A stretch of DNA of 64,000 bases, from positions 2,168,501-2,232,500 of the forward strand of contig NZ_CP080414.1 of the NCBI RefSeq assembly GCF_019457615.1. Reading direction: 5' to 3'. The translations under genes and the position numbers were made by a program. This document shows, piece after piece, positions 8,690-17,605 of this stretch; the stretch's first letter is position 1, and every line of letters begins with the position of its first letter. A model generated the notes under the pieces. The model saw only the letters and a list, made by a program, of their open reading frames with translations, was not told where the DNA came from and did no database searches. The stretch is from Shewanella zhangzhouensis (GTDB taxonomy: Bacteria; Pseudomonadota; Gammaproteobacteria; Enterobacterales; Shewanellaceae).

Positions 8690-10357
8690 TCATTTTTGTG
8701 CGGACATGAGCTGCGGTTCGTGCTGTAGCAGAGCTTTAAGAACGATAGCAGCGAAGCCCGGCTTACGTTTGCCGTTTTGGCTTTCGGGCTCTACCAAACC
8801 GTTTTCCAGCACCACAAAAGCATATTCCCTATCACCGCTGCGTAAAAAACCGGCCAGGTTTGACACACCTTGCATACTGCCGGTTTTCGCCTGGACCCGG
8901 TCTTTTAACGGCGGCGAATTGAAACCGCGTTTGTAAAGCAGCGTGCCGTCTTTTCCTGACACAGGCAGCCCATCCTTGAGGGAAGCGTAGTCTTCTGTGT
9001 GATGGATTAACAGCAAGGTTTGCATCAATTGGCGTGCATTCAGGAGGTTGTAGCGTGATAATCCTGAGCCATCAACCAGATTGGCGCTGGACAGATCCAC
9101 ACCGAGCAGCGTCAAATTGGCGGCCATTTCCTGACTTCCCTGATAGAAGTCCGATTCATCCTGCCCCTTCATCTTACCCAATTGCTTAAGCAGCGCATCG
9201 GCAATCAGGTTATCCGATTCTTTGAGCATTTCACTCAGTAATGAATCCATAGGAGCCGACTGATGGTCGGCAACCAGATGAGCGCTGGCAGGCAGCGTAT
9301 GTAAACGTTCGGGTATGGGGGCGTTGAATCCGGCTGCTTTCAAAAGGCCTGCAACCTTTTCCTGTAACCAAACATCCGTGTCTGTCACTGCGATGGACAA
9401 AGGCAAGGCTTGTTTGCCGCTATAGCAGCCATGGAGCAGGTATCGGTTGGGGCCAACCACCGACAGGTGGGGGCTGCATTCTTTGAAGCTGGCCCCCGGG
9501 CGATAGCTCAGCTGGTTATCAATGGAAATTGCGGCATCCTTTGCCAGTCTCACATAGGTGCCATCGCCATTTTCTGTTGGTCGCAGTGATGCCTTGACGC
9601 AATTTTTATCGAGACTGAACTCGGCAACCGGTGAGGCGTAACACACTCCCAGGTCGTCCCAAACCCATCCGGGCGCCTTATCGCTCTTATCGACAGCTGA
9701 AACCAAATAAACCCGATTAATGGTGTGTACGCCTTGCTGCTTAAGGCTGCCAAGCAGGGCGCTGAGTTCGGCGCTGGTGAGCAGTGGGTCGCCGCTGAAG
9801 CCGATATAGAGGCGCTCGATTACAGGAGGTTTAAATCCCTGGACGAAAAGCTGGGTATGAAACCGAAAATCCCGCCCCAGGGTATGCTGGGCTGCCAATG
9901 CCAGCAATAACTTTTGCACACTGGCGGGTAACATGGCGCGTTCGCTGTTATCGCTGATAACCACCCGCTGGGTTTTCAGATCAACGGCAAGTACGGCGAC
10001 ATTGGTCTGTTTGGGTTTAATGGCAAGATACCAGTCAGGCGCAATATCCTTCGAGGGAGAAAGCGCAGTTGGAGGTAATATGGAAAATGGAGTATCGGCG
10101 GAAAAGGCCGGTTTTGAGTCGCGCTTCTCATCGATAGGGAGTGTGTCTTGCAGTAGCGGCTCGACAGGCGCGTTATCGGGCACCTCAGTTGGTTTCACTG
10201 GTTGAGAGCTTGCTGAGGGGGAGGCTGTCACCGTGCTTTCCATATCAAGTGAAAGCCAGGGAGTGGCTGATGCCACAAATGCAAATGAAATCGATAGCCC
10301 TGCCAGAGAGCGAACGAGTGCCTTTGTCATTTTGGTAGTCATTAAACGTGCCGTCAT
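8690..10357 (-). CDS. dacB: D-alanyl-D-alanine carboxypeptidase/endopeptidase (PBP4 type)
   Basis: Periplasmic class C penicillin-binding protein that trims or cleaves peptidoglycan cross-links. The three active-site motifs are visible: SxxK in PASVQK, SxN in KESDNLIADALL, and KTG in QAKTGSMQGVSNLAGF. The ATG at 10357 is chosen because AAAGGA precedes it and a signal peptide (hydrophobic LAGLSISFAFVASA) follows. The longer form from 10408 would add an unlikely N-terminal tail. A Pro/Ser/Thr-rich linker (about residues 40-110) precedes the catalytic domain, longer than in E. coli PBP4. Confidence 0.92.
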   Translation of the reverse strand: MTARLMTTKMTKALVRSLAGLSISFAFVASATPWLSLDMESTVTASPSASSQPVKPTEVPDNAPVEPLLQDTLPIDEKRDSKPAFSADTPFSILPPTALSPSKDIAPDWYLAIKPKQTNVAVLAVDLKTQRVVISDNSERAMLPASVQKLLLALAAQHTLGRDFRFHTQLFVQGFKPPVIERLYIGFSGDPLLTSAELSALLGSLKQQGVHTINRVYLVSAVDKSDKAPGWVWDDLGVCYASPVAEFSLDKNCVKASLRPTENGDGTYVRLAKDAAISIDNQLSYRPGASFKECSPHLSVVGPNRYLLHGCYSGKQALPLSIAVTDTDVWLQEKVAGLLKAAGFNAPIPERLHTLPASAHLVADHQSAPMDSLLSEMLKESDNLIADALLKQLGKMKGQDESDFYQGSQEMAANLTLLGVDLSSANLVDGSGLSRYNLLNARQLMQTLLLIHHTEDYASLKDGLPVSGKDGTLLYKRGFNSPPLKDRVQAKTGSMQGVSNLAGFLRSGDREYAFVVLENGLVEPESQNGKRKPGFAAIVLKALLQHEPQLMSAQK

Positions 10358-10443
10358 GCTGCATCCTTTTTTGGGTTCTATCCAAAACCCGGTGGCAGTT
10401 CTATCCATTGACTCCTGCGCTTATGGGGGCTCGATTGCTGCGG

Positions 10444-10629
10444 TCAGTTTTGATCCCGGGGATCGTCTTTTTCCATTAAGCGGTAGAAACGCAGGGTAAC
10501 AAAGAGCACCAGAGCGATAAACAGCGGCAGCACCAAAATGCCCAGCACGGTTTTGTAATGAAACAACACAAAGGCGCCAACGAGGGCAAGCGCTACAGTG
10601 AACAGGATTTGCAGGTTAGGGCGATTCAT
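10444..10629 (-). CDS. Small two-helix membrane protein, function unknown
   Basis: A 61-residue hydrophobic protein with two predicted transmembrane segments (about residues 7-22 and 25-43) and a charged C-terminus (LMEKDDPRDQN). Start ATG 10629 has a CGGAA element just upstream; the in-frame extension to 10695 is rich in charged residues and unlikely. It shares a strand with dacB but lies upstream of it. I do not recognise the family. Confidence 0.55.
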   Translation of the reverse strand: MNRPNLQILFTVALALVGAFVLFHYKTVLGILVLPLFIALVLFVTLRFYRLMEKDDPRDQN

Positions 10630-10838
10630 GGTTGTTCCGGGGGCAGCAGCTTCTATGCGGTCACTATAGCAAAAGCCGATTAGGGGTGTAACCACTGCAC
10701 CAACTAAGCAGGGGGTCTGTCACCTATTGGACAAAAGTTGGTCGGAATTTTCATCAGGCATGGCTATGATGGCAAAAATGCTTGCCCCGAAGGGCGCTTA
10801 TCGGTAATTTCTAGCCCTTAATCGACTAAGGACCCTCT

Positions 10839-11165
10839 ATGCCTCATCTCAGAATTCGCGGTCTTGCATCTGACGCTGTGGCCCGAATGAGCCGTAACTT
10901 GCCAGCGCAACTGGCCGCAATAACGGCGACAGATGTGTCAAGTTACACCCTGGAGTGGATCCCAAGTCAATTTTTCCAACAGGGAGAGGCATGCCAACCA
11001 CTGGTAACAGTGGAGGTGCTTTGGTTTCAACGGAATGAATCAACGCAGGACGAAATGGAAGCCTGCATTCGTGAACACCTTTTGGTTGAAACCCAATTGA
11101 GTGTTGCCGTCATATTTATTGGGTTGGACAAGCGGGGTTATTACCGTGATGGCCGGCACTTCTAA
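10839..11165 (+). CDS. DUF1904 family protein
   Basis: A 108-residue cytoplasmic protein starting MPHLRIRGL, with a mixed alpha/beta pattern (VEVLWFQR, SVAVIFIGLDKRGYYRDGRHF) like DUF1904 proteins, which resemble the tautomerase/MIF fold in outline. No function is established. It ends 11 bases before pssA on the same strand and is probably co-transcribed with it. Confidence 0.7.
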   Translation: MPHLRIRGLASDAVARMSRNLPAQLAAITATDVSSYTLEWIPSQFFQQGEACQPLVTVEVLWFQRNESTQDEMEACIREHLLVETQLSVAVIFIGLDKRGYYRDGRHF

Positions 11166-11176
11166 GGAGACAGATC

Positions 11177-12490
11177 TTGGTTGAAAAGCTGCAAGGCATT
11201 GCCCTTCAACCTGAGCAGCTCAAGTGGCTGCTGACCCCTCAGGATTTCAAATCTTGTCTGCTCGAGCGCATCGCATCGGCCAAACAGGCCATTTATATAG
11301 CGGCTCTCTATCTTGAAGACGACGAAGCGGGCAGGGAAGTGATGGACGCTTTGTTGGCTGCCAAAGCTGCCACCCCGTCGATGGACATCAAGGTGTTGGT
11401 CGATTTTCACCGGGCCCGTCGCGGGCTGATCGGCCACAAGGGTGACAGCGGTAATTACCTGATGTACCGCCGCGTGATGGAGAATCACCCCTGCGCTTTT
11501 GGCATCTACGGCGTGCCCGTAAAAGCCAAAGAGTTTATGGGGGTCTTGCACCTCAAGGGCTTCATCATCGATGATGCCGTCATCTACAGCGGCGCCAGTC
11601 TGAATAATGTGTATTTACATCAAGTAGATAAGTATCGCTTCGACCGTTATCACCTGATTGAAAACCACGCACTTGCCCTGAGCATGCGCTCGATGATTGA
11701 TAACTATCTGCTCGCGGACCCTGCAGTTAGCCTGCTGACCCAGGCTGCCGAAGACGAAGTGTTACCGCAAAAGGTAGATGTACGCACGTTCAAACAGCGT
11801 TTGTGTGAAGCGCAATACCAGTTTGAGGGAGTCTCCCGCGGGAACAGGGTAACCCCGCTCGTTGGCCTTGGCAGCAAGCACAATGCCTTGAATAAGGCAG
11901 TGATTTCCCTGGTTGAGAGTGCCCGCACTGAACTCTTTATCTGTACGCCTTACTTCAATCCTCCCCGGGTGTTGGTGCGCGCACTGGTTAAACAGCTCAG
12001 AAACGGCGTTAAAATCGATATCGTGGTGGGAGACAAGACCGCAAATGACTTCTTTATCCCACCGGAGAAAGAGTTCAACACCATAGGCGCGCTGCCTTAT
12101 CTGTATGAACAGTCACTGCGCAAGTTTGCCAAACGTCAGCAGTGGGCAATAGAGGCAGGACTGCTCAATATCCACCTGTGGAAGCACGATAACAACAGTT
12201 ATCACCTCAAGGGGATAAGTGCGGATAATCGCCGCCATCTGATCACAGGCTCAAACCTGAATCCCAGAGCCTGGGCACTGGATCTGGAAAACGGTCTGCT
12301 GGTACAGGATGAGACGGGAGTGTGGCAGCAAAGTTTTGCCAAGGAGCAGGCCCATATTCTCAATCACACTCACAGGCTGTATCACTACAGCCAGGTTGAT
12401 ACCCTGCATCATTACCCGGTACCGGTGAAGAAAATCATGAACCGCATCCGCAGGCTTAAGGCTGACATCTTGCTTCGTCGCATCCTGTAA
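11177..12490 (+). CDS. pssA: CDP-diacylglycerol-serine O-phosphatidyltransferase
   Basis: Makes phosphatidylserine, the precursor of phosphatidylethanolamine. A 437-residue phospholipase-D-superfamily enzyme with two HKD-type motifs, HLKGFIIDD and HLKGISADNRRHLITGS. It aligns by eye along its whole length with E. coli PssA (YSGASLNNVYLHQVDKYR, VGDKTANDF, GALPYLYE). The start is a TTG at 11177, five to seven bases after AAGGAGA (11164-11170); I see no better ATG. The DUF1904 gene is immediately upstream and a terminator follows. Confidence 0.95.
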   Translation: MVEKLQGIALQPEQLKWLLTPQDFKSCLLERIASAKQAIYIAALYLEDDEAGREVMDALLAAKAATPSMDIKVLVDFHRARRGLIGHKGDSGNYLMYRRVMENHPCAFGIYGVPVKAKEFMGVLHLKGFIIDDAVIYSGASLNNVYLHQVDKYRFDRYHLIENHALALSMRSMIDNYLLADPAVSLLTQAAEDEVLPQKVDVRTFKQRLCEAQYQFEGVSRGNRVTPLVGLGSKHNALNKAVISLVESARTELFICTPYFNPPRVLVRALVKQLRNGVKIDIVVGDKTANDFFIPPEKEFNTIGALPYLYEQSLRKFAKRQQWAIEAGLLNIHLWKHDNNSYHLKGISADNRRHLITGSNLNPRAWALDLENGLLVQDETGVWQQSFAKEQAHILNHTHRLYHYSQVDTLHHYPVPVKKIMNRIRRLKADILLRRIL

Positions 12491-12514
12491 GTCCGGCGAT
12501 ATTGCGGACAGGAA

Positions 12515-12539
12515 GGCCGGCAATATCGCCGGCCTTTTT
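12515..12539 (+). terminator. Rho-independent terminator after pssA
   Basis: GGCCGGC (12515-12521) pairs with GCCGGCC (12528-12534), followed by five Ts. Confidence 0.9.
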
Positions 12540-12671
12540 ATTGCGATTATTCAAACTCAAGACCTCAAATTCAGGGGCAAATTGATGCCAACTCGCGTAT
12601 TATGCTCCGCCCCGGCAGTGTGAGCCGGGATAGCGATTATCACCCTTGCCAGTTTCGGAGCGCCTTTCACC

Positions 12672-13424
12672 ATGGTTAATGAGAAGAAGGAACACGCGGT
12701 ACACAGGCTGTATCAGTATCGTAAATCCATATCATCAAAACCATTCACCGCACGGGGTAAAAATTTACGTAGATGCGAGCAATGTCTATTGGGAACCCAG
12801 TTTTGCACCTGTGAATATCGCTCACAGCTAAATACCAAAGCCGCCTTTATGTTGCTGATGTACGATGATGAAGTGCTCAAGCCAACCAATAGTGGTCGCC
12901 TAATTGCCGATCTGATACCCGACACCTGGGCGTTTTTGTGGAGCCGTACCCAGGTAGATGATGAGGTGCTGGCGCTGATAAAGCATCCTGACTTTATGCC
13001 CTTTGTGGTTTTCCCTGGGGAATATGCCGCGCCTGAGCAAGTAGTACATCAGGCCATCAGTGAAGAGATGCTGGCGGGCAAACGGCCACTCTTTATCATG
13101 CTGGATGGCTGCTGGCGGGAAGCGGTGAAGATGTTTCGAAAGAGCCCCTATCTGGCAGGCTTGCCGCTGCTGTCATTCGATGCCGGTGAACTTGCGCGCT
13201 ATGCCCTGCGCAAAGGCCAGCGGGATTTTCAGTTTGGTACCGCAGAAGTGGCGGCCATGGTGCTTGGCGCTATGGGTGAAAGCCATAACAGTGAGCAGCT
13301 TGCCACCTGGTTTGATTTGTTTGTGGAGTCAACCCTGCTTGGACGCAACCGCAGACCCGGCGCCTGCCTTGATGAGCGCCATCGCCTTATTGCCAGGTTC
13401 AATGAGGGGCAAACCCCGATTTAG
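12672..13424 (+). CDS. DTW-domain protein (tRNA-uridine aminocarboxypropyltransferase-like)
   Basis: A 250-residue protein of the DTW family, whose characterised members (E. coli TapT/YfiP, TuaA) transfer the 3-amino-3-carboxypropyl group of SAM to tRNA uridine (acp3U). Visible are an N-terminal zinc-type cluster CEQCLLGTQFCTC and the signature DGCWREAVKM in place of DTW. The C-terminal RNRRPGACLDERHRL suits RNA contact. It is longer at the C-terminus than TapT, so it could be the second YfiP-like subfamily rather than the TapT orthologue. Confidence 0.78.
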   Translation: MVNEKKEHAVHRLYQYRKSISSKPFTARGKNLRRCEQCLLGTQFCTCEYRSQLNTKAAFMLLMYDDEVLKPTNSGRLIADLIPDTWAFLWSRTQVDDEVLALIKHPDFMPFVVFPGEYAAPEQVVHQAISEEMLAGKRPLFIMLDGCWREAVKMFRKSPYLAGLPLLSFDAGELARYALRKGQRDFQFGTAEVAAMVLGAMGESHNSEQLATWFDLFVESTLLGRNRRPGACLDERHRLIARFNEGQTPI

Positions 13425-13450
13425 GGTTAAAGCAGCCGGCGATACTGAGT

Positions 13451-13527
13451 TGGTCGGAGCGACAAGATTCGAACTTGCGACCCCTGCCTCCCGAAGGCAG
13501 TGCTCTACCGGACTGAGCTACGCTCCG
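13451..13527 (-). tRNA. tRNA-Pro (anticodon CGG)
   Basis: On the minus strand the sequence folds as a full cloverleaf. The acceptor CGGAGCG pairs with CGCTCCG, the anticodon stem is CTGCC/GGCAG with loop TTCGGGA, the T loop is TTCGAAT, and CCA is encoded. Anticodon CGG reads CCG; the 5' C is typical for tRNA-Pro. Confidence 0.95.
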
Positions 13528-13585
13528 AAACCATATGAAAAACATACAGCTGTCTCGATGACTTCACAAGATGGCGATAGCAGAA

Positions 13586-13612
13586 CAAAAAAACACCGGC
13601 CTTAGCCGGTGT
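13586..13612 (-). terminator. Terminator after phoX (minus strand)
   Basis: ACACCGGC (13593-13600), loop, GCCGGTGT (13605-13612); the A-run at 13585-13593 becomes the U-tract on the minus strand. It ends the phoX transcript ahead of the tRNA-Pro gene and may also work on the plus strand. Confidence 0.85.
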
Positions 13613-13668
13613 TTTCTATTTTGGCGGGAGCCATATCTGGACGCTCAGCTCATACTCCCGACTCCAAT

Positions 13669-15729
13669 TTACACACCTACCTCGGTGCCATCGACTTTTG
13701 AGATAACCACAGTGGCAGCCCTTGGTCTGATGATCATGCCGGCTGGGGTAACCTGGGTCGCATCATCACTGTAAGGCCAGTTACCTGGGTGCTGGATATT
13801 GGCAAACAGACTTTGATAATCAGGGCTGAAGGCCACACCTGTTACTTCACAGTCGTTGGGACCAACGAAGAAACGGCGCAGTTCCATTTGGTTATCCGCG
13901 CGAAGCGGCTTTTGGTTTCCATCGGCGTCGAGCAACTTTGATGGCACCACGGCCAGCATCTGGTCGTTGGTGTGCTCAGTCACTTCCTTGGCGCCGTTGT
14001 CGGTTTGTACCCACATGATGCCACGTGGGTCAAATGCCAGACCATCGGGGCTTGCGAACTGGTTCTCATCGGTCAGGCCGCTGAGATTGGTTTCGCTGTC
14101 ACCATTGGCAGGAGAACCAAATACGAAGATATCCCAGCTGAACTCCGTGTCGGAGGCGCCTTCATCCCAACGAATGATATGTCCAAAGCTGTTTTTCAGA
14201 CGTGGGTTGGCCGGATTGGCTTCGGTGCGTCGGGTGTTGTTGGTCAGTGTCAGGTACACACTGCCGGTGAAAGGGTCGACAGCACACCATTCAGGGCGAT
14301 CCATTGGGGTCGCACCCACCAAGTCTGCAGCACCTGCGGTGTTAACTATGATGTCGGCAAGCGAGCCCAAATGCTCACCGAGGGTTTTACCGTCGGTGGT
14401 GACAGTATCGGGCACCAGTGGTAACCATTCACCCTGGCCATCCTCGTCGAAGCGCGCCACGTAAAGGGTACCGTTATTCATGTACTTGTCACCGGTGGCA
14501 ATGCGGTTGCTGCTGTTGGCATCGGCCTCAGACCAAAGCGCATCTGACACATATTTGTAGAGATACTCGAAGCGGGAGTCATGGCCTGAGTAGAACACCA
14601 CGGGTTTACCTTCTTCGAGCTTGCCGAAGGTGCAGCCTTCATGGCGGAAGCGACCAAGGGCAGTACGTTTGATACCGCGCTGATTAGGGGTGTATGGGTC
14701 GATTTCAACGATATAGCCGTGGCCATTGGCCTCATTGCGGTAATCGTAGAGGGCACTCATACCTGTGGGGGTGGTGTCGAAGCGGCTGAACTCATCTGCA
14801 CGCTCTTCATCGTGGCCAGCAAAATGGTTCCATCCGTAGCGGGTGTCTTTGGTTGCAACACCGATACGGGCATTGGCGGCAGACATTTCGCCTTTGTTGA
14901 CGAAATACTCGGGCCAGTTCTCTTCACAGGTCAGGTAAGTGCCCCATGGCGTTGAACCGTTACCGCAGTTGTTCAGGGTACCGCGGGCCTGACTGCCATC
15001 GGGCGAGAATGCGGTAACCAGATGGTCGCTGTATGCAACAGGGCCTGCCATATCAAACGTGGTAGCGCCGGTGAAGCGGCGGTTATGGGGATCGTTTTTA
15101 ATGACTTCCCATACACCATTGGTGCGTTTAATGCGTACCACAGTGACGCCGTGAGCGTTGATTTCCTTGCGTACTTCATCAAGGATGGTGCGAAGACCCG
15201 TGACTGGGTCAACGGTCGGACCGGCAGGATGCAGGGCGTCGGGTTCAATATATTCATGGTTGATACACAGCAGACCATCGTCGGCGGCATCATTCAGTGG
15301 GAAAAAGTGCATACCGTCGTGGTTCTGACCCACGGCATTGGCCTGATCGTCTGACGTGTTACTGCCATCTGCTTTCCAGGGGGCAGCTTTGTCATTCAGT
15401 GGCGTCCCCCAGGGAGCCAGCACCTGAGCACGGTAGCCTTCTGGAATGGAAACGCCATCGGTGAGCGAACCGGGAATGGAGTTAAAGCCCAGAGTGATGT
15501 CAGACTGGGTCGGCGGTGGCAATGGTGTAGGCGTGGTCACGGGAGGCGTTACCGGGTTAGAATCACTGCCACAGCCAGCGAGGCCCAAACCTGCAAACGC
15601 GGTCATGGCGCCGAGACCCAAACCGCTTTTTACAAAGTTGCGGCGAGAAAGATGACGGTCCAACACCTCGGCAAAGGGGGTATTGTTGCTTTGGTTAAAA
15701 CATTTTGGATTATGGGTGGCCTTGCTCAT
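13669..15729 (-). CDS. phoX: PhoX-family alkaline phosphatase, Tat-exported
   Basis: A 686-residue PhoX/DUF839 protein. PhoX enzymes are calcium- and iron-dependent phosphatases that release phosphate from organic esters in the periplasm. The Tat signal SRRNFVKSGLGLGAMTAF is near residues 33-50, followed by a Cys (GLAGCGSD) and a Pro/Thr linker. Conserved family stretches seen are INHEYIEPDA, GTYLTCEENWPEYF, GRFRHEGCTF, PDGLAFDPRG and FSPDYQSLFANIQHPG. ATG 15729 follows GGAGCG, better than the upstream ATG at 15777. No clear Pho box was found upstream. Confidence 0.9.
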   Translation of the reverse strand: MSKATHNPKCFNQSNNTPFAEVLDRHLSRRNFVKSGLGLGAMTAFAGLGLAGCGSDSNPVTPPVTTPTPLPPPTQSDITLGFNSIPGSLTDGVSIPEGYRAQVLAPWGTPLNDKAAPWKADGSNTSDDQANAVGQNHDGMHFFPLNDAADDGLLCINHEYIEPDALHPAGPTVDPVTGLRTILDEVRKEINAHGVTVVRIKRTNGVWEVIKNDPHNRRFTGATTFDMAGPVAYSDHLVTAFSPDGSQARGTLNNCGNGSTPWGTYLTCEENWPEYFVNKGEMSAANARIGVATKDTRYGWNHFAGHDEERADEFSRFDTTPTGMSALYDYRNEANGHGYIVEIDPYTPNQRGIKRTALGRFRHEGCTFGKLEEGKPVVFYSGHDSRFEYLYKYVSDALWSEADANSSNRIATGDKYMNNGTLYVARFDEDGQGEWLPLVPDTVTTDGKTLGEHLGSLADIIVNTAGAADLVGATPMDRPEWCAVDPFTGSVYLTLTNNTRRTEANPANPRLKNSFGHIIRWDEGASDTEFSWDIFVFGSPANGDSETNLSGLTDENQFASPDGLAFDPRGIMWVQTDNGAKEVTEHTNDQMLAVVPSKLLDADGNQKPLRADNQMELRRFFVGPNDCEVTGVAFSPDYQSLFANIQHPGNWPYSDDATQVTPAGMIIRPRAATVVISKVDGTEVGV

Positions 15730-15885
15730 GATCGCTCCGATAAGACATTGTAATGTTGGCTTAATTCGAAACGACAAGTTAGTGGTGTTAAATGACGTTT
15801 GTGTGTATTAAGTATGACGATTGAATGAAAGGGGGGCTCTCGGTGAGCCTATACTCTTGTTATCACAATAGGTAAGGATGAACCT

Positions 15886-16215
15886 ATGCAAGCCTCGACT
15901 GTTATGTTGCAAATCCACCACCGTCTCGAACCGGGTTGTCTTGGGCCGGATGGTGTTAACCATGTTGAGGCCTTTTGTCGTCTGGCCCAGGAGGCGATGA
16001 AGCAAGTCTCTCCCGGGATCTGCCGCTGGCAATTGGAGCCCCGCTATGACAAGCGTCTTGCCGAAATGAGTTATTTCCTCGGGGCCAAACAACTCACCCG
16101 CGAACAGGCGGGCAAGTATTTGCAACTCTTTGGCGAGGATATAGATTCCTTTGAAGAGCGGTTTCACGACAAGCTCACGCAGTTAATCCATCAATATCTG
16201 GCCCGTAAGCCCTGA
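15886..16215 (+). CDS. Hypothetical protein, 109 aa
   Basis: A small soluble protein with a plausible RBS (TAAGGATG) before the ATG. It is mixed alpha/beta with a helical C-terminal half (LTREQAGKYLQLFGEDIDSFEERF). No signal peptide or membrane segment. It is divergent from phoX and convergent with the DUF3080 gene. I do not recognise the family; coding character is good and no competing frame is better. Confidence 0.6.
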   Translation: MQASTVMLQIHHRLEPGCLGPDGVNHVEAFCRLAQEAMKQVSPGICRWQLEPRYDKRLAEMSYFLGAKQLTREQAGKYLQLFGEDIDSFEERFHDKLTQLIHQYLARKP

Positions 16216-16284
16216 AGTCTTGGGTAACGGCATCTCTATGTGGCACTGAAACCTTGGGTTGACGCATCCACTGGCGTTAGCCAT

Positions 16285-17367
16285 TCAGCCGGACGAGCGG
16301 CCTGCCGTGCCGTGCTTAATTTCAAGCATGCAACTTTGCTGTAATCCTTGCCAGAGACGGATATGGTCTCTCACAGCCGTTTTTATTTCTGCGGTGATGC
16401 CGCTGTCGCTGAAGTAATATTCCACTTGAGCTTGCCACTCGCTGCCATTAAACAGCGATTGCATATCGGATGAGAGTGCAAATTGGCTCTCACTGTACAC
16501 ACCGAGATAGGGCTGAATCTTGCCAATAAAATATTTCGTCAGAACATTGAGCAGAATTTTCTGTTGGGCGGGGTTGTGGCCAGGGGTACAGCGCATCAAT
16601 TTATGGCCATCGAGGCGCTGATTGAGTCTTCGCAGGGCCCTCAAATGCGAATCCATGCCTGCCATGTAGCGCGCTAAAAATTCACTTTTGCTGAGTAACT
16701 TGACTGCTCGATTAACATCCATAACGTCGACAGAGCCTACATTGTCAGACTCGATAGCGTTGCGAATTGCCAGCAGGGTGCGCATTTGCTGCTGGGTATC
16801 GGAAAGTCCGGCATTGCCACTGGCGATATCCAGGCCAATCCGTTTCACAAACAGACGTTGCCGTATGTCATCATCGTTTTCCAAAAACCAGATAAAGCTT
16901 TCATGCAGTGTGGATTGCTTGCGCTCAAGTTCCTCAGCCAGCTTGGCGCTCAGTGCGTTATCGTCTAGCAATGTTTCTATGCATTTTGGGGCGGCCTGAA
17001 TAAATTCAATCTCATAGGCGAACCGGACCGCGGGTTCAGCAACCTTACCCAGACTGCTGTTGTGGTTGGCGATAAGGCCGCCGAGGTGGCAGTGCCCAAG
17101 CCTGCCAAGTTCCAGCAGACCAATGGAGCCGCCTTCATGTAATCCACGCTTTGGCGGCAGAGGAAACCGCGGGATTGTTACGGCAGAAAAGGGCGTTTCG
17201 TCTGGTGACTCATCACCCAGGATTCTCACAAGACGTTGTTCATAATCTTCCCAAAGGGCATCGGCGCCAGTGGGTGAGCAAGCTTGCAACACACCACACA
17301 AAACCATGAGTAAACACGGCGTCTTTAGCCTTGTAGCGCTTCGCTTAAACCTTAATAAAACCGCCAC
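16285..17367 (-). CDS. DUF3080 family lipoprotein
   Basis: A 360-residue predicted outer-envelope lipoprotein. Positive N-region, hydrophobic LLMVLCGV and lipobox LQAC near residue 30, then a largely helical domain (ALWEDYEQRLVRIL, LAEELERKQSTLHE) as in DUF3080 proteins of Shewanella and Vibrio. The GTG at 17367 has GAGGCAACAG before it and supplies the positive residues of the signal peptide. No function is established for the family. Confidence 0.75.
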   Translation of the reverse strand: MAVLLRFKRSATRLKTPCLLMVLCGVLQACSPTGADALWEDYEQRLVRILGDESPDETPFSAVTIPRFPLPPKRGLHEGGSIGLLELGRLGHCHLGGLIANHNSSLGKVAEPAVRFAYEIEFIQAAPKCIETLLDDNALSAKLAEELERKQSTLHESFIWFLENDDDIRQRLFVKRIGLDIASGNAGLSDTQQQMRTLLAIRNAIESDNVGSVDVMDVNRAVKLLSKSEFLARYMAGMDSHLRALRRLNQRLDGHKLMRCTPGHNPAQQKILLNVLTKYFIGKIQPYLGVYSESQFALSSDMQSLFNGSEWQAQVEYYFSDSGITAEIKTAVRDHIRLWQGLQQSCMLEIKHGTAGRSSG

Positions 17368-17556
17368 CTGTTGCCTCTATCTGAAGTTAGTCCAGGTAAA
17401 CCTGAGTATGTTAACTATACGCACCTGGCATCCTATTGGGTCAATCACTATGGAAGAAATAGACACAGTCTTGTGTTACACCATCAGCGCTGGTCGCTGA
17501 CAGGGACAGATAGGAGAGTGTCGATGGCGACCACAGGCAGGCATCAACAAGGTGAA

Positions 17557-17584
17557 ATAAAAAAGGCAGTTTTACCTGCCTTTT
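17557..17584 (-). terminator. Terminator after the S41 peptidase gene (minus strand)
   Basis: GGCAG (17565-17569) and CTGCC (17576-17580) with A/T runs on both sides. On the minus strand it follows the S41 peptidase stop at 17606. Confidence 0.8.
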
Positions 17585-17605
17585 CATTGAGAATGGACTG
17601 ACGCC

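Noticed and set aside
13669..15354. Several plus-strand open frames across phoX
   Set aside because: Opposite-strand shadows of a well-supported PhoX protein; no RBS or domains.
15730..15885. Pho box upstream of phoX
   Set aside because: CGTCAT-like pieces occur, but no pair with the 11-base spacing of a PhoB site.
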